Source of the DNA: DASQZJ01 sp035638775
GTDB lineage: Bacteria > Pseudomonadota > Gammaproteobacteria > UBA5335 > SLRW01
Assembly: GCA_035638775.1 (NCBI GenBank)
Contig: DASQZJ010000038.1
Span: 1-32,686, forward strand
Reading direction: 5' to 3'
Length of the DNA: 32,686 nt
Under the pieces are notes generated by a model. That model ran no database searches. It was given only the letters and a program-made list of their open reading frames with translations, and was not told where the DNA came from. Numbering within the stretch: position 1 is the first letter of the stretch; each line of letters opens with the position of its first letter. Both the position numbers and the translations under genes were made by a program. Positions 8,306 to 15,441 of this stretch are shown piece by piece.

Positions 8306-9850
8306 TCAGTCCGATGCCCGGTGCTTCTTCTCCCAGGCCCCCAGGGTGCCCGGCGCGCCCAGCGTGTGCCCGTCCAGCTTGCGGCCGTAGTAGTCGTACT
8401 TGCGGTGCTTGTGGAACCGCTTCGCCGTGGCCGCCAGGTCGCCGTTGAAGCGCGGATCCTGCGGCCGGGGCTGGCTGGCGATCCAGGCCGCGACGTCCCA
8501 GGCCTGCTGATCGCTCAGCGAGCCGCCGTCGCTGAACGGCATGTTGTGCTTGATGAACGCGGCGGCGGTGTTGACGCGGTGCATGCCTGCGCCCCAGTTG
8601 AACGATTGCGGGCCCCAGAGCGCCGGGAACACGCGCGCCCCGTTCACCACCCGTCCCTGGCCGTGGTCGCCGTGGCAGACCGCGCAGTGGGACGCGTAGA
8701 CCTTGCGGCCGCGGTCACGGTCGAAGCCCGCCGCGGGCTCGGTCACCTTTGGATAGCCTGACGCCTTCGGCTTGATGCCGATGGGCATCCCGGTGGCGAG
8801 CCAGTGCATGTAGCTCGACAGGGCGACCAGCACCCGCCCGTCCGGGGGCGGGGCCTTGCCGTTCTCGCTGTAGCGGAAGCAGCCCTGGATGCGCATCTGG
8901 AGGGTGTTGACCCGGTCGTTCTTGCCGCGGTACTTGGGATACATCGGCACCGCCGCCCACATGGGCGAGGACGTCGCGGTGCGTCCCCGGCCGGTGTGGC
9001 AGTTGCGGCAGCTCAGGCTGTTCCCGACGTACTTGCCGGCATAGCGGGGCGTGTCCATGAAGATCTTCTCGCCCAGCTGCACCATCCGGCCGTACTTCCC
9101 GGCGGTCGGCATGGTCGGTTCGGGCGGCGGGGTGAAGCTGTCCGGCGATTGCGGCTTCGGCTTCCAGGAGGTCTTGCCCCCGCGGGGGATCTCCACCGAC
9201 TGGCCCGGACGCAGGCCGGCGATGTACATCGACGCATCGTGCATCTCCTTCGCCGACAGGCGGTGCGCGATCCGCCCCATCAGGTCCAGCGGCCCGCCGG
9301 GGCGGCTGCCGTCGGCGAACGCCTGCAGCTGCTTTTCCAGGTAGTCCTGCCACTGCCCCGCCAGGGGCGGTATGTCCGGGCCGCCGCCACGCAGGCCGGG
9401 GCCGTGACAGTCCTGGCACGCGGGAACGTCGCGCGCGGGATCGCCGGCGGCCACCAGCTCCTGTCCGGCCCGGACCGCGGCCTTCGCCCCGCCGGGCGGC
9501 GCCGGCCAGGGCGCCTTGCGGCCGGCGAACCAGGCCGCCACGGCGCGGATGTCCGGGTCGCTGAGGCCGGAGGCGATCCCGTGCATGATGGCGTTGCTGC
9601 GCTGGCCGCTGCGGAACGCCTCGAGCTGCGCACGGATGTACGGAGCGGGCAGGCCCGCCAGGCGCGGGTAGGTGCCGTTGCCGCCGCCGTGACCGTTGGC
9701 CTGGTGGCAGCTGGCGCAGGGCGCGACCTTGCCGCCGATGCCCTGCGTGACGATGGTCTTGCCGCGCGGCTGCGCCGCGCCGGCCGGTGCCGCCGCCAGC
9801 ATCGCCAGCAGCAACCCGGGAAGTATCGTCGGTGCGTGCCTGATCCCCAT
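8306..9850 (-). CDS. Four-haem cytochrome c: TsdB-like plus TsdA-like (thiosulfate dehydrogenase) fusion
   Basis: This exported 514-residue protein (signal peptide 1-26) has four haem-binding motifs: CASCH (45-49), CQDCH (145-149), CRNCH (281-285) and CAVCH (389-393). The N-terminal half resembles a dihaem cytochrome c4/TsdB electron acceptor. The C-terminal half (about 255-465) resembles TsdA, which joins two thiosulfates to tetrathionate. It has MRIQGCFRYSENGK with C324 where TsdA has the cysteine ligand of its active-site haem, and SFNWGAGMHR followed by KHNMP with M437, a likely second-haem ligand. Fused TsdBA proteins are known, for example in Marichromatium purpuratum. The start is the ATG at 9850 behind a GAGGGGG site; further upstream frame overlaps the binding-protein gene. 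The reaction direction and the exact substrate are inferred. Confidence 0.87.
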   Translation of the reverse strand: MGIRHAPTILPGLLLAMLAAAPAGAAQPRGKTIVTQGIGGKVAPCASCHQANGHGGGNGTYPRLAGLPAPYIRAQLEAFRSGQRSNAIMHGIASGLSDPDIRAVAAWFAGRKAPWPAPPGGAKAAVRAGQELVAAGDPARDVPACQDCHGPGLRGGGPDIPPLAGQWQDYLEKQLQAFADGSRPGGPLDLMGRIAHRLSAKEMHDASMYIAGLRPGQSVEIPRGGKTSWKPKPQSPDSFTPPPEPTMPTAGKYGRMVQLGEKIFMDTPRYAGKYVGNSLSCRNCHTGRGRTATSSPMWAAVPMYPKYRGKNDRVNTLQMRIQGCFRYSENGKAPPPDGRVLVALSSYMHWLATGMPIGIKPKASGYPKVTEPAAGFDRDRGRKVYASHCAVCHGDHGQGRVVNGARVFPALWGPQSFNWGAGMHRVNTAAAFIKHNMPFSDGGSLSDQQAWDVAAWIASQPRPQDPRFNGDLAATAKRFHKHRKYDYYGRKLDGHTLGAPGTLGAWEKKHRASD

Positions 9851-9879
9851 GGCGCTGTCCCCCTCGTTCCGCGCAGATC

Positions 9880-10815
9880 TCACTTGGGCGGCATGAACCC
9901 GTAGTGCCGGTAGATCGCCTGTCCCCTGGGCCCGGTCAGGAAGCCCATGAACGCCTCGGCCGCCTTGCGGTGCGGTGCCTTGCGCATGATCCCGGCCGTA
10001 TACGTCACCACGTGGTTCTGCTTCGGCGGGATCTGCACCAGCGAGACGGGGTGATTCGCCATCCGGGCGTGGAAGTACGCCTCGGTGTACCAGACCGCGC
10101 CGGCGTCGCACTTGTGCTCCATGATGCGCATCGGGGTCTGGCGGTGATGAATGTGGGTCAGGAAGGTGCTGCCGTCGTCCACCTTCTTCTGGTAGATGCG
10201 GTTCACCAGCGCCTTTCCACCCGTGCTTCGCAGGGCCGGGATGATGGCGTGCGCCGCGATGCCCTCCCATTTCGGGTTGGGCATGCAGATGGGCAGCCCC
10301 GCCCGGGCCAGGTCGTGCCAGCCGGTGATGTGGTAGGGGTTGCCCAGGTAGGTCATGATCGCCAGGCGGTTGCGGGCGTAGTTGCGGGTCCCGGCGAACC
10401 AGTCGTGCTGTTTCTGCAGCGCGACCATGCGCCCGTGCCCGGCGGTGAAGATGTCCGGTTTCAGGGCGACGCGCATGTTGCCGATCACCAGCGCGCCCTG
10501 CTCGATCTGGCGTGCCAGGATCCCCGGCGGCAGGGTTTCGGCGAAGACCCGCTGGTACTCGGGGTGTGCCTTGCGGAAGGCCTCGAGCAGGCGGTTGACC
10601 AGCATGTACTGGTTGCCGGCGAAGAAGATCACCAGCTGCGGATCGTTGATGTCGCCGTGCAGGTCGGGCACGTTGTCCACGCCCGGCACGGTGGCATCGA
10701 CGCCGCTGACCATGGGCGCGCTCCAGGGCGGCTGGACACCCTCGGCGCCGGCGTTGAGACTCAGGCACAGGGCGGCCGCGGCCGCCACGATCGGGAGCAG
10801 TCTTCGGGCGCTCAT
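9880..10815 (-). CDS. Orphan periplasmic substrate-binding protein (ModA-like type II)
   Basis: The 311-residue protein has a signal peptide ending near residue 24 and the layout of a periplasmic type II binding protein of the molybdate/sulfate/iron group. An early VIFFAGNQYMLVNRLLEAFR strand-helix is followed by GALVIGNMRVA, RLAIMTYLGNP, a hinge around LPICMPNPKWEG, and a late AGIMRKAPHRKAAEAFMGFL segment. No ATP-binding or permease gene lies beside it. It sits between the DsrE-like and cytochrome genes with short gaps (29 bp to the cytochrome). That suggests it binds a substrate for the redox reaction, or senses one, rather than feeding a transporter. The chosen start at 10815 has an AGAGGA site; a GTG at 10842 is in frame but less well placed. 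The ligand cannot be deduced. Confidence 0.78.
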   Translation of the reverse strand: MSARRLLPIVAAAAALCLSLNAGAEGVQPPWSAPMVSGVDATVPGVDNVPDLHGDINDPQLVIFFAGNQYMLVNRLLEAFRKAHPEYQRVFAETLPPGILARQIEQGALVIGNMRVALKPDIFTAGHGRMVALQKQHDWFAGTRNYARNRLAIMTYLGNPYHITGWHDLARAGLPICMPNPKWEGIAAHAIIPALRSTGGKALVNRIYQKKVDDGSTFLTHIHHRQTPMRIMEHKCDAGAVWYTEAYFHARMANHPVSLVQIPPKQNHVVTYTAGIMRKAPHRKAAEAFMGFLTGPRGQAIYRHYGFMPPK

Positions 10816-10879
10816 CGGTGCTGTCCTCTTGGGCAGGATCACCGGGCGCCGCGGGAGCGGCGCCCGGTGACAGTGGCCG

Positions 10880-11440
10880 TTATTGCTTGACGAACGCGTA
10901 GCCCTTGTTGCCGTAGATCACGGCGTCGGACAGCGCGGACAGCGTGACGATCACGTCCTTGTTCACCCAGGCGTGCTCGAAGTGGTTGTCGGCAAGCGCC
11001 TGGCCGCAGACCTCGACCTTGACGCCGGCCTTCTTCAGCTCGCTGATCATCTTGATGTTCGGGTTGTCCACGCCGAACTTCTTCTTGTACTCCGCATTGT
11101 TCAGCACCGCGGGCGTGGCCGGTCCGTGGGCCACCGCGACGAAGTGCAGGTGCTTGAGGGGCACCCCGGCGGAGGCGAATACGTTCACCGCGCGGGCGAC
11201 GTGGTCGAAACCCGGGTTGGGCTTGGACGGATCGGAGGTCCCCTTGGTTACGTCGAAGAAGGCCTTGTAGACCTTGTGCTTGCTCGGCTGGACCGCGGCG
11301 TCGGGCAGCGGGTGCACGGGGCCGTATCCCTTGATCGCGGGATAGGTCCATCCGTTGCCGGCCGCGAAGGCCGTGCCCGACAGGCCGCAGGCGGCCAGCA
11401 GCGCGAGCGAAAGGCAGAACATTCGAGCGGTGCGAGTCAT
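10880..11440 (-). CDS. Exported DsrE/DsrF-like sulfur-relay protein
   Basis: This 186-residue protein has an N-terminal export signal. The signal contains LAAC (15-18), a possible lipoprotein box, and also an AFA-AG site (25-28) suited to signal peptidase I, so lipidation is uncertain. The mature part has the DsrE-like fold pattern: KVYKAFFDVT, then ARAVNVFASAGVPL, HFVAVAHGPAT, and EVCGQA with a single conserved cysteine, C145. Cytoplasmic DsrE proteins carry sulfur on such a cysteine; an exported version next to a TsdA-like enzyme suggests handling of periplasmic sulfur. It is the first gene of the minus-strand block, with a good AGAGGAG site before the ATG at 11440, and a divergent LysR regulator lies 159 bp away. 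Confidence 0.82.
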   Translation of the reverse strand: MTRTARMFCLSLALLAACGLSGTAFAAGNGWTYPAIKGYGPVHPLPDAAVQPSKHKVYKAFFDVTKGTSDPSKPNPGFDHVARAVNVFASAGVPLKHLHFVAVAHGPATPAVLNNAEYKKKFGVDNPNIKMISELKKAGVKVEVCGQALADNHFEHAWVNKDVIVTLSALSDAVIYGNKGYAFVKQ

Positions 11441-11533
11441 CTTGCGGTCTCCTCTGAGCTCGTTATGTCGGGGCGGTGGCCGCCCCTTGTGCGGTGCCCG
11501 CGCGACGGGCACTCCAGTGAAATGTAGTCCGGG

Positions 11534-11599
11534 AATGCTTATGTTCCAAATATATATAGAGTATGCTTACCATGTCTTATGACTAATTCATGACAGCGG
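11534..11599. promoter_or_regulatory. AT-rich divergent promoter/operator region, DsrE-like operon and LysR gene
   Basis: In otherwise GC-rich DNA this stretch is strikingly AT-rich (TATATATAGA at 11551-11560). ATGCTTA occurs twice in direct orientation (11535-11541 and 11563-11569, 28 bp apart), and CTTATG recurs at 11538 and 11576. On the minus strand, AAGACA (11578-11573), an 18-bp spacer and TATATT (11554-11549) form a plausible sigma-70 promoter for the DsrE-like operon. LysR proteins usually bind such divergent regions, but I cannot assign a precise box. Confidence 0.45.
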
Positions 11600-12496
11600 A
11601 TGAATCTCAAGCACCTCGCGGTCTTTCACGCGGTTGCCCGGGCGGGCAGCATCAGCGGGGCAGCGGAACGGCTGTTCGTCAGCCAGCCCGTGGTCTCCCG
11701 GCAGGTGCGCGAGCTCGAGGCGAGCCTCGGCCTGACCCTGCTCGAGCGGATGCCTCGCGGGGTGCAGCCCACCGAGGCGGGACGGCTGCTGGCGGATTAC
11801 GCGGACCGGATGTTTGCGTTGCAGCACCAGGCCGAGGCCCTGCTCAAGGACCTCCGCGGCCTGCGCGCCGGGCGGTTGGTGCTGGGCGCGAGCATGACCA
11901 TCGGCAACTACCTGCTGCCCCCGGTGCTCGCGGAATTCCGGCGGCGGCACCCGGACGTCGAAGTCAGCCTGGAGGTCGCCAACTCGGAGGTGATCCACCG
12001 GCGCGTGCTCGCGGACCAGGTGGACGTGGGGTTCACCGAAGGTCTCTCCGACGGCGGCGACCTTTCGGACGAGGTCTTCATGAGTGACGAGCTGGTGGTG
12101 ATTGCCGCCCCCGATCACCCGCGCGCGGGCGGCCCGCCCGTGCCGCTGGCCGAGCTGTGCGGCGAGCCCTGCGTGATGCGCGAGCCCGGCTCGGGTACGC
12201 GTGCGGTATTCGAGGAGGCGCTGCGCGAGCGGCGGATCGAGTCGCCGCGGGTCATGTCGCTGGGCAGCCCGGAGGCGGTCAAGCGTGCGGTGATGGCAGG
12301 TGCCGGGTTGGCGGCGGTGTCGTATCTCACCGTGGGTGCGGAGCTGGCGGCCGGGCTGCTGGCGCGGCTCCCGGTGTCCGACCTGCAACTGACCCGGCCG
12401 CTGCACCGCATCCAGCTGCCGCGCCGGCAGCACGGGCCGGCGCTCGCCGCCTTCATGGAGCTGCTGACCGTCGCGGTGGGCCGCATGCGGGATTGA
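11600..12496 (+). CDS. LysR-family transcriptional regulator
   Basis: This 298-residue regulator has the standard layout: a winged-helix DNA-binding domain (1-60, recognition region AAERLFVSQPVVSRQVREL), a linker helix and a C-terminal two-lobed effector domain (about 90-295) starting GRLVLGASMTIGNYLLP. The pattern ASMTIGNYLLP and ANSEVI is that of the CysL/CbbR-like branch, whose members often control sulfur or carbon assimilation. It is divergent from the DsrE-like/binding-protein/cytochrome operon, the usual arrangement for a LysR gene and its target. Control of that operon is therefore likely but inferred. The ATG at 11600 is chosen because homology begins at NLKHLAVFHAVA; the ribosome site is poor. 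Confidence 0.93.
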   Translation: MNLKHLAVFHAVARAGSISGAAERLFVSQPVVSRQVRELEASLGLTLLERMPRGVQPTEAGRLLADYADRMFALQHQAEALLKDLRGLRAGRLVLGASMTIGNYLLPPVLAEFRRRHPDVEVSLEVANSEVIHRRVLADQVDVGFTEGLSDGGDLSDEVFMSDELVVIAAPDHPRAGGPPVPLAELCGEPCVMREPGSGTRAVFEEALRERRIESPRVMSLGSPEAVKRAVMAGAGLAAVSYLTVGAELAAGLLARLPVSDLQLTRPLHRIQLPRRQHGPALAAFMELLTVAVGRMRD

Positions 12497-12591
12497 GTGC
12501 CCCGGGCGAGTATCCCCCCACCGCGCAAAATGCCGTAGGATGAAGGCGGCTCCGGTGCGGGCCGCGCCGGACGCTGTCGCAGGGGGGCAGC

Positions 12592-12726
12592 GGAAGCCCC
12601 GATCGCGGGGCTTCCCAGAACGAAAAGCGGGTCCGCCGCGTGGCACGGCGGCCGACGTCTTCCATGCCTGCCGCTGATCGAAACCCGGGCCGTGGCACGG
12701 TTCGGGCGGACCCGGCGCGCGCCGGG
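12592..12726 (+). promoter_or_regulatory. Hairpin-rich leader upstream of the APC permease
   Basis: Three perfect stem-loops lie in the 270-bp gap: GGAAGCCCC/GGGGCTTCC (12592-12615, 6-nt loop), CCGCCG/CGGCGG (12633-12651) and CCCGGC/GCCGGG (12711-12726, 4-nt loop). The 10-mer CGTGGCACGG occurs twice (12639-12648 and 12691-12700). None has a T tract, so they are not simple terminators of the LysR gene. They may form a structured 5' leader for the permease. I see no match to a riboswitch class I know. Confidence 0.3.
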
Positions 12727-12766
12727 CCGCGAGGGGCACGCATTCGTCGGAGAGGGGGAACGACGC

Positions 12767-14401
12767 ATGAACACTGCCGCACCGGAAGGCCGTCACTTCA
12801 GGAAGGAGCTCGGCTGGTTCACGCTGCTGGCGATGAGCCTGGGAACGGTGATCGGCTCGGGCTGGCTGCTGCTGCCGGGCGTCGTGGCGGCCCGGGCCGG
12901 CCCGTCCAGCATCTTCTCCTGGGTGATCGCCGGCGTGATCATGCTGATCGTGTGTCTCGTGTACGCCGAGCTGGGGGCCGCCTGGCCCGCGCCGGGCGCG
13001 GTGGCCCTTTACCCCCAGCTTTCCCACGGCAGCTTCGTCGGGCACATCGCGGGCTGGGCGGCGTTCGTTTCCTACGTGATCATTCCCCCCGCGGAGGCGG
13101 TGGCGGTGACCCGTTATGCCGCGGCCTACCTCCCGGCCCTGACCACCTCGTCGCAGCACCTGACGGCCCTGGGCATCGGCATGTCGATCGGCATCCTGGC
13201 GCTGCTCGGGCTGCTGAACTACGTCGGCGTGCGCTACCTGGGGATCTTCCAGAACTGGGTCACCAGCTTGAAGTACATCCCCATCGTGCTGTTCATCGGC
13301 GGGATCCTGTTCCTGGCGTTCCGGGGCGAGAACTTCTCCGCCTTCGGCGGTTTCGCCCCCTATGGCGCATCGGGGCTGTTCCTGGGCACGGCCGGCACGG
13401 TGTTCGCCTATGTCGGCTTCCGCCAGGCGCTGGATTTCGGCGCCGAGGCCCGCAATCCCGGGCGTGACCTGCCCCTGGCGCTGGTGGGGACGGTGCTGAT
13501 CGCGATGTTCACCTACGTGCTGATCTCGATCGTGTTCGTCGGGGGTATCGACTGGCAGGGCCTGGGGCAGTACGGGGTGGAGCCCGGGCAGTGGCACACG
13601 CTCTCGAATCTTCCCGCCCCGCTGTACAATCTGCTGGTCGCCGGCGGACTGGGGTTCATCGCTTTCCTGATCTTCCTCGACGGCATCGTCTCGCCCAACG
13701 GGCCCAACGCCACCAACGTGGGATCGGTGCCCCGGGTGCTGTACACGATGGCCGAGCACCGCAGCATGCCGCGCGTGTTCATGCGCCTGAACCCCCGGCT
13801 GGGCACGCCGGGGTGGGGCCTGTTCCTGTGCTTCCTGGTGGAAGTGTTCTTCCTGCTGCTCACCACCGGCGGCTACGCCGAGCTGATCGCGGCGATCAAC
13901 GTCGCGTTCATGGTGGCCTACGCCATGGGGCCGGTGTCCTGCGGCGGGCTGCGGATCATCGCGCCAGGGGTGCCGCGCCCGTACCGCCTGCCGGCGGCGG
14001 GGGTGCTGTCGCCGCTGGCGTTCGTGTTCGCCTCGCTGCTGCTGTTCTGGAGCAAGTGGCCGCTGACCGGGGAGACGCTCGCGGTTCTGTTCGTGGGCGT
14101 GCTGATCTACGTCGGCTACGGGGTTGCGGGCCGGGTCGAGATGCGCACCGTGCGCTACGGCTACTGGATTATCGTCTACCTGCTGGCGATGACGGCGCTG
14201 TCCTACCTCGGCGACAGGCACTTCGGCGGGCGCGGGGTGATCCCGTTCGGCTGGGACGTGCTCGCCGTCGCGGTGGTGTCGCTGGCGATCTATTACTGGG
14301 GCGTGCGCCAGTCGGTCCAGTTCGAGCGCGAGATCGGCACCCGGGCCCGGGCCGACGCCGAGCAGCGGCACGCCGAGGTGCGGGCCGCCGGGGAGGAATA
14401 G
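12767..14401 (+). CDS. APC-superfamily amino acid permease
   Basis: This 544-residue inner-membrane transporter has about 12 to 14 hydrophobic segments. The first carries GTVIGSGWLLLPG (22-34), the unwound TM1 substrate-binding motif of the amino acid-polyamine-organocation family, and YAELGAAWPAPG follows in TM2. The segment GTVFAYVGFRQALDFGAEARNP corresponds to the TM6/loop region. The C-terminal 45 residues are hydrophilic and rich in Arg, Glu and Ala. The start at 12767 is supported by GGAGAGGGGG just upstream; earlier in-frame codons lie in the hairpin-rich leader. The substrate is probably an amino acid, but which one cannot be told. It precedes the TauD-family gene on the same strand with a 129-bp gap. 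Confidence 0.88.
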   Translation: MNTAAPEGRHFRKELGWFTLLAMSLGTVIGSGWLLLPGVVAARAGPSSIFSWVIAGVIMLIVCLVYAELGAAWPAPGAVALYPQLSHGSFVGHIAGWAAFVSYVIIPPAEAVAVTRYAAAYLPALTTSSQHLTALGIGMSIGILALLGLLNYVGVRYLGIFQNWVTSLKYIPIVLFIGGILFLAFRGENFSAFGGFAPYGASGLFLGTAGTVFAYVGFRQALDFGAEARNPGRDLPLALVGTVLIAMFTYVLISIVFVGGIDWQGLGQYGVEPGQWHTLSNLPAPLYNLLVAGGLGFIAFLIFLDGIVSPNGPNATNVGSVPRVLYTMAEHRSMPRVFMRLNPRLGTPGWGLFLCFLVEVFFLLLTTGGYAELIAAINVAFMVAYAMGPVSCGGLRIIAPGVPRPYRLPAAGVLSPLAFVFASLLLFWSKWPLTGETLAVLFVGVLIYVGYGVAGRVEMRTVRYGYWIIVYLLAMTALSYLGDRHFGGRGVIPFGWDVLAVAVVSLAIYYWGVRQSVQFEREIGTRARADAEQRHAEVRAAGEE

Positions 14402-14410
14402 CCCTCCCGC

Positions 14411-14424
14411 CAAGGTCGACCTTG
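14411..14424. promoter_or_regulatory. Perfect 14-bp palindrome upstream of the TauD/TfdA gene
   Basis: CAAGGTCGACCTTG is its own reverse complement. It begins 10 bp after the permease stop codon and about 107 bp before the dioxygenase start, the place expected for an operator. No terminator features accompany it. The binding protein is unknown. Confidence 0.35.
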
Positions 14425-14530
14425 CACACCGGCGTCGGGCACGGCAATCTCTCCTTACACGATGCAGATGACCGTGCACCGGGGCGGGCTCGCGTCAGCC
14501 GCACCGGGAGCATGGCTGGAGGAGAGAGCC

Positions 14531-15418
14531 GTGAGCGAAACTTCCGGGATCAGCGTGGATCCGCTCACGCCCCGCATCGGGGCGGAGATTTCCGGCGTGG
14601 ACCTGACCCGTCCCCTGAGCGACGCACAGGTCGACGGGATCCGCCGCGCCTGGCTGAAGCACCAGGTGGTCTTCTTCCGCGACCAGCCGATGGAGGTCGA
14701 GCAGCACGTCGCATTCGGCAAGCGCTTCGGCGAGCTGCATATCCATCCCGCCGCGCCCAAGCCGGTCGAGGGTCATCCCGAGATCCTGGTGGTGCACGCC
14801 GACGAGAAGTCCGCGTACGTCGCGGGCGGTGGCTGGCACAGCGACGTTTCCTGCGACGCGGAGCCGCCCATGGGCTCGATCCTGCATATCCACCGCGTGC
14901 CGGGGAGCGGTGGGGGAGACACCCTTTTCGCCAGCATGTACGCGGCCTACGAGGCCCTCTCCGATCGCATGCAGCACCTGCTCGAGGACCTGAGCGCGGT
15001 CCACTCGAGCGAGCACGTGTACAAGGGCCGGTACGGGCACTCCGACAAAAAGACCCTGCGTGACGGCGACTATCCGAGCGCGGAGCATCCCGTCGTCCGC
15101 GTCCATCCGGAGACCGGCCGCAAGGCGATCTACGTGAACTGGGGCTTCACCACCGGGATCGTCGGCATGAAGCCGGCGGAGAGCCGTGCCCTGCTGGACT
15201 TCCTGTTCCGGCACGTGACCCGGGAGGAGTTCCAGTGCCGCTTCCGCTGGCGGCCGGACTCCGTCGCCTTCTGGGACAACCGCTGCACGCAGCACCTGGC
15301 GATCTGGGACTACTACCCGGAGGTGCGGCACGGCTACCGCGTCACCCTGAAGGGGGACCGCCCGTTCGGCACCTCGACCGCCGACGCCGGCGCGGTACGG
15401 ATGCGCCGCACGGCCTGA
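14531..15418 (+). CDS. TauD/TfdA-family Fe(II)/2-oxoglutarate dioxygenase
   Basis: This 295-residue cytoplasmic enzyme should hydroxylate a small organic substrate with loss of CO2 from 2-oxoglutarate. The family features are IGAEISGVDLTRPLS near the N-terminus, the iron ligands H103 and D105 in GGWHSDVSCD, the distal histidine H255 in CTQHLAIWDYYP, and R266/R270 in EVRHGYRVTLKGDRP for the 2-oxoglutarate carboxylate. The start is the GTG at 14531, which follows GGAGGAGAG and fits the family N-terminus. An ATG at 14462 would add 23 unrelated residues. TauD relatives use taurine, alkyl sulfates, aryloxyalkanoates and others; the substrate here is not evident, though the neighbouring sulfur and hydrocarbon genes make an alkyl sulfate or sulfonate worth considering. 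Confidence 0.92.
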   Translation: MSETSGISVDPLTPRIGAEISGVDLTRPLSDAQVDGIRRAWLKHQVVFFRDQPMEVEQHVAFGKRFGELHIHPAAPKPVEGHPEILVVHADEKSAYVAGGGWHSDVSCDAEPPMGSILHIHRVPGSGGGDTLFASMYAAYEALSDRMQHLLEDLSAVHSSEHVYKGRYGHSDKKTLRDGDYPSAEHPVVRVHPETGRKAIYVNWGFTTGIVGMKPAESRALLDFLFRHVTREEFQCRFRWRPDSVAFWDNRCTQHLAIWDYYPEVRHGYRVTLKGDRPFGTSTADAGAVRMRRTA

Positions 15419-15441
15419 ACCCGAGCGACGGGCCCGGCCCC

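Noticed and set aside
9851..10768. A long N-terminal extension of the four-haem cytochrome
   Set aside because: It overlaps the binding-protein gene in another frame, and the true protein begins with a signal peptide and a good ribosome site at 9850.
14402..14530. The palindrome at 14411 as a terminator of the APC permease gene
   Set aside because: The palindrome leaves no loop and is not followed by a T run, so an operator is more likely.
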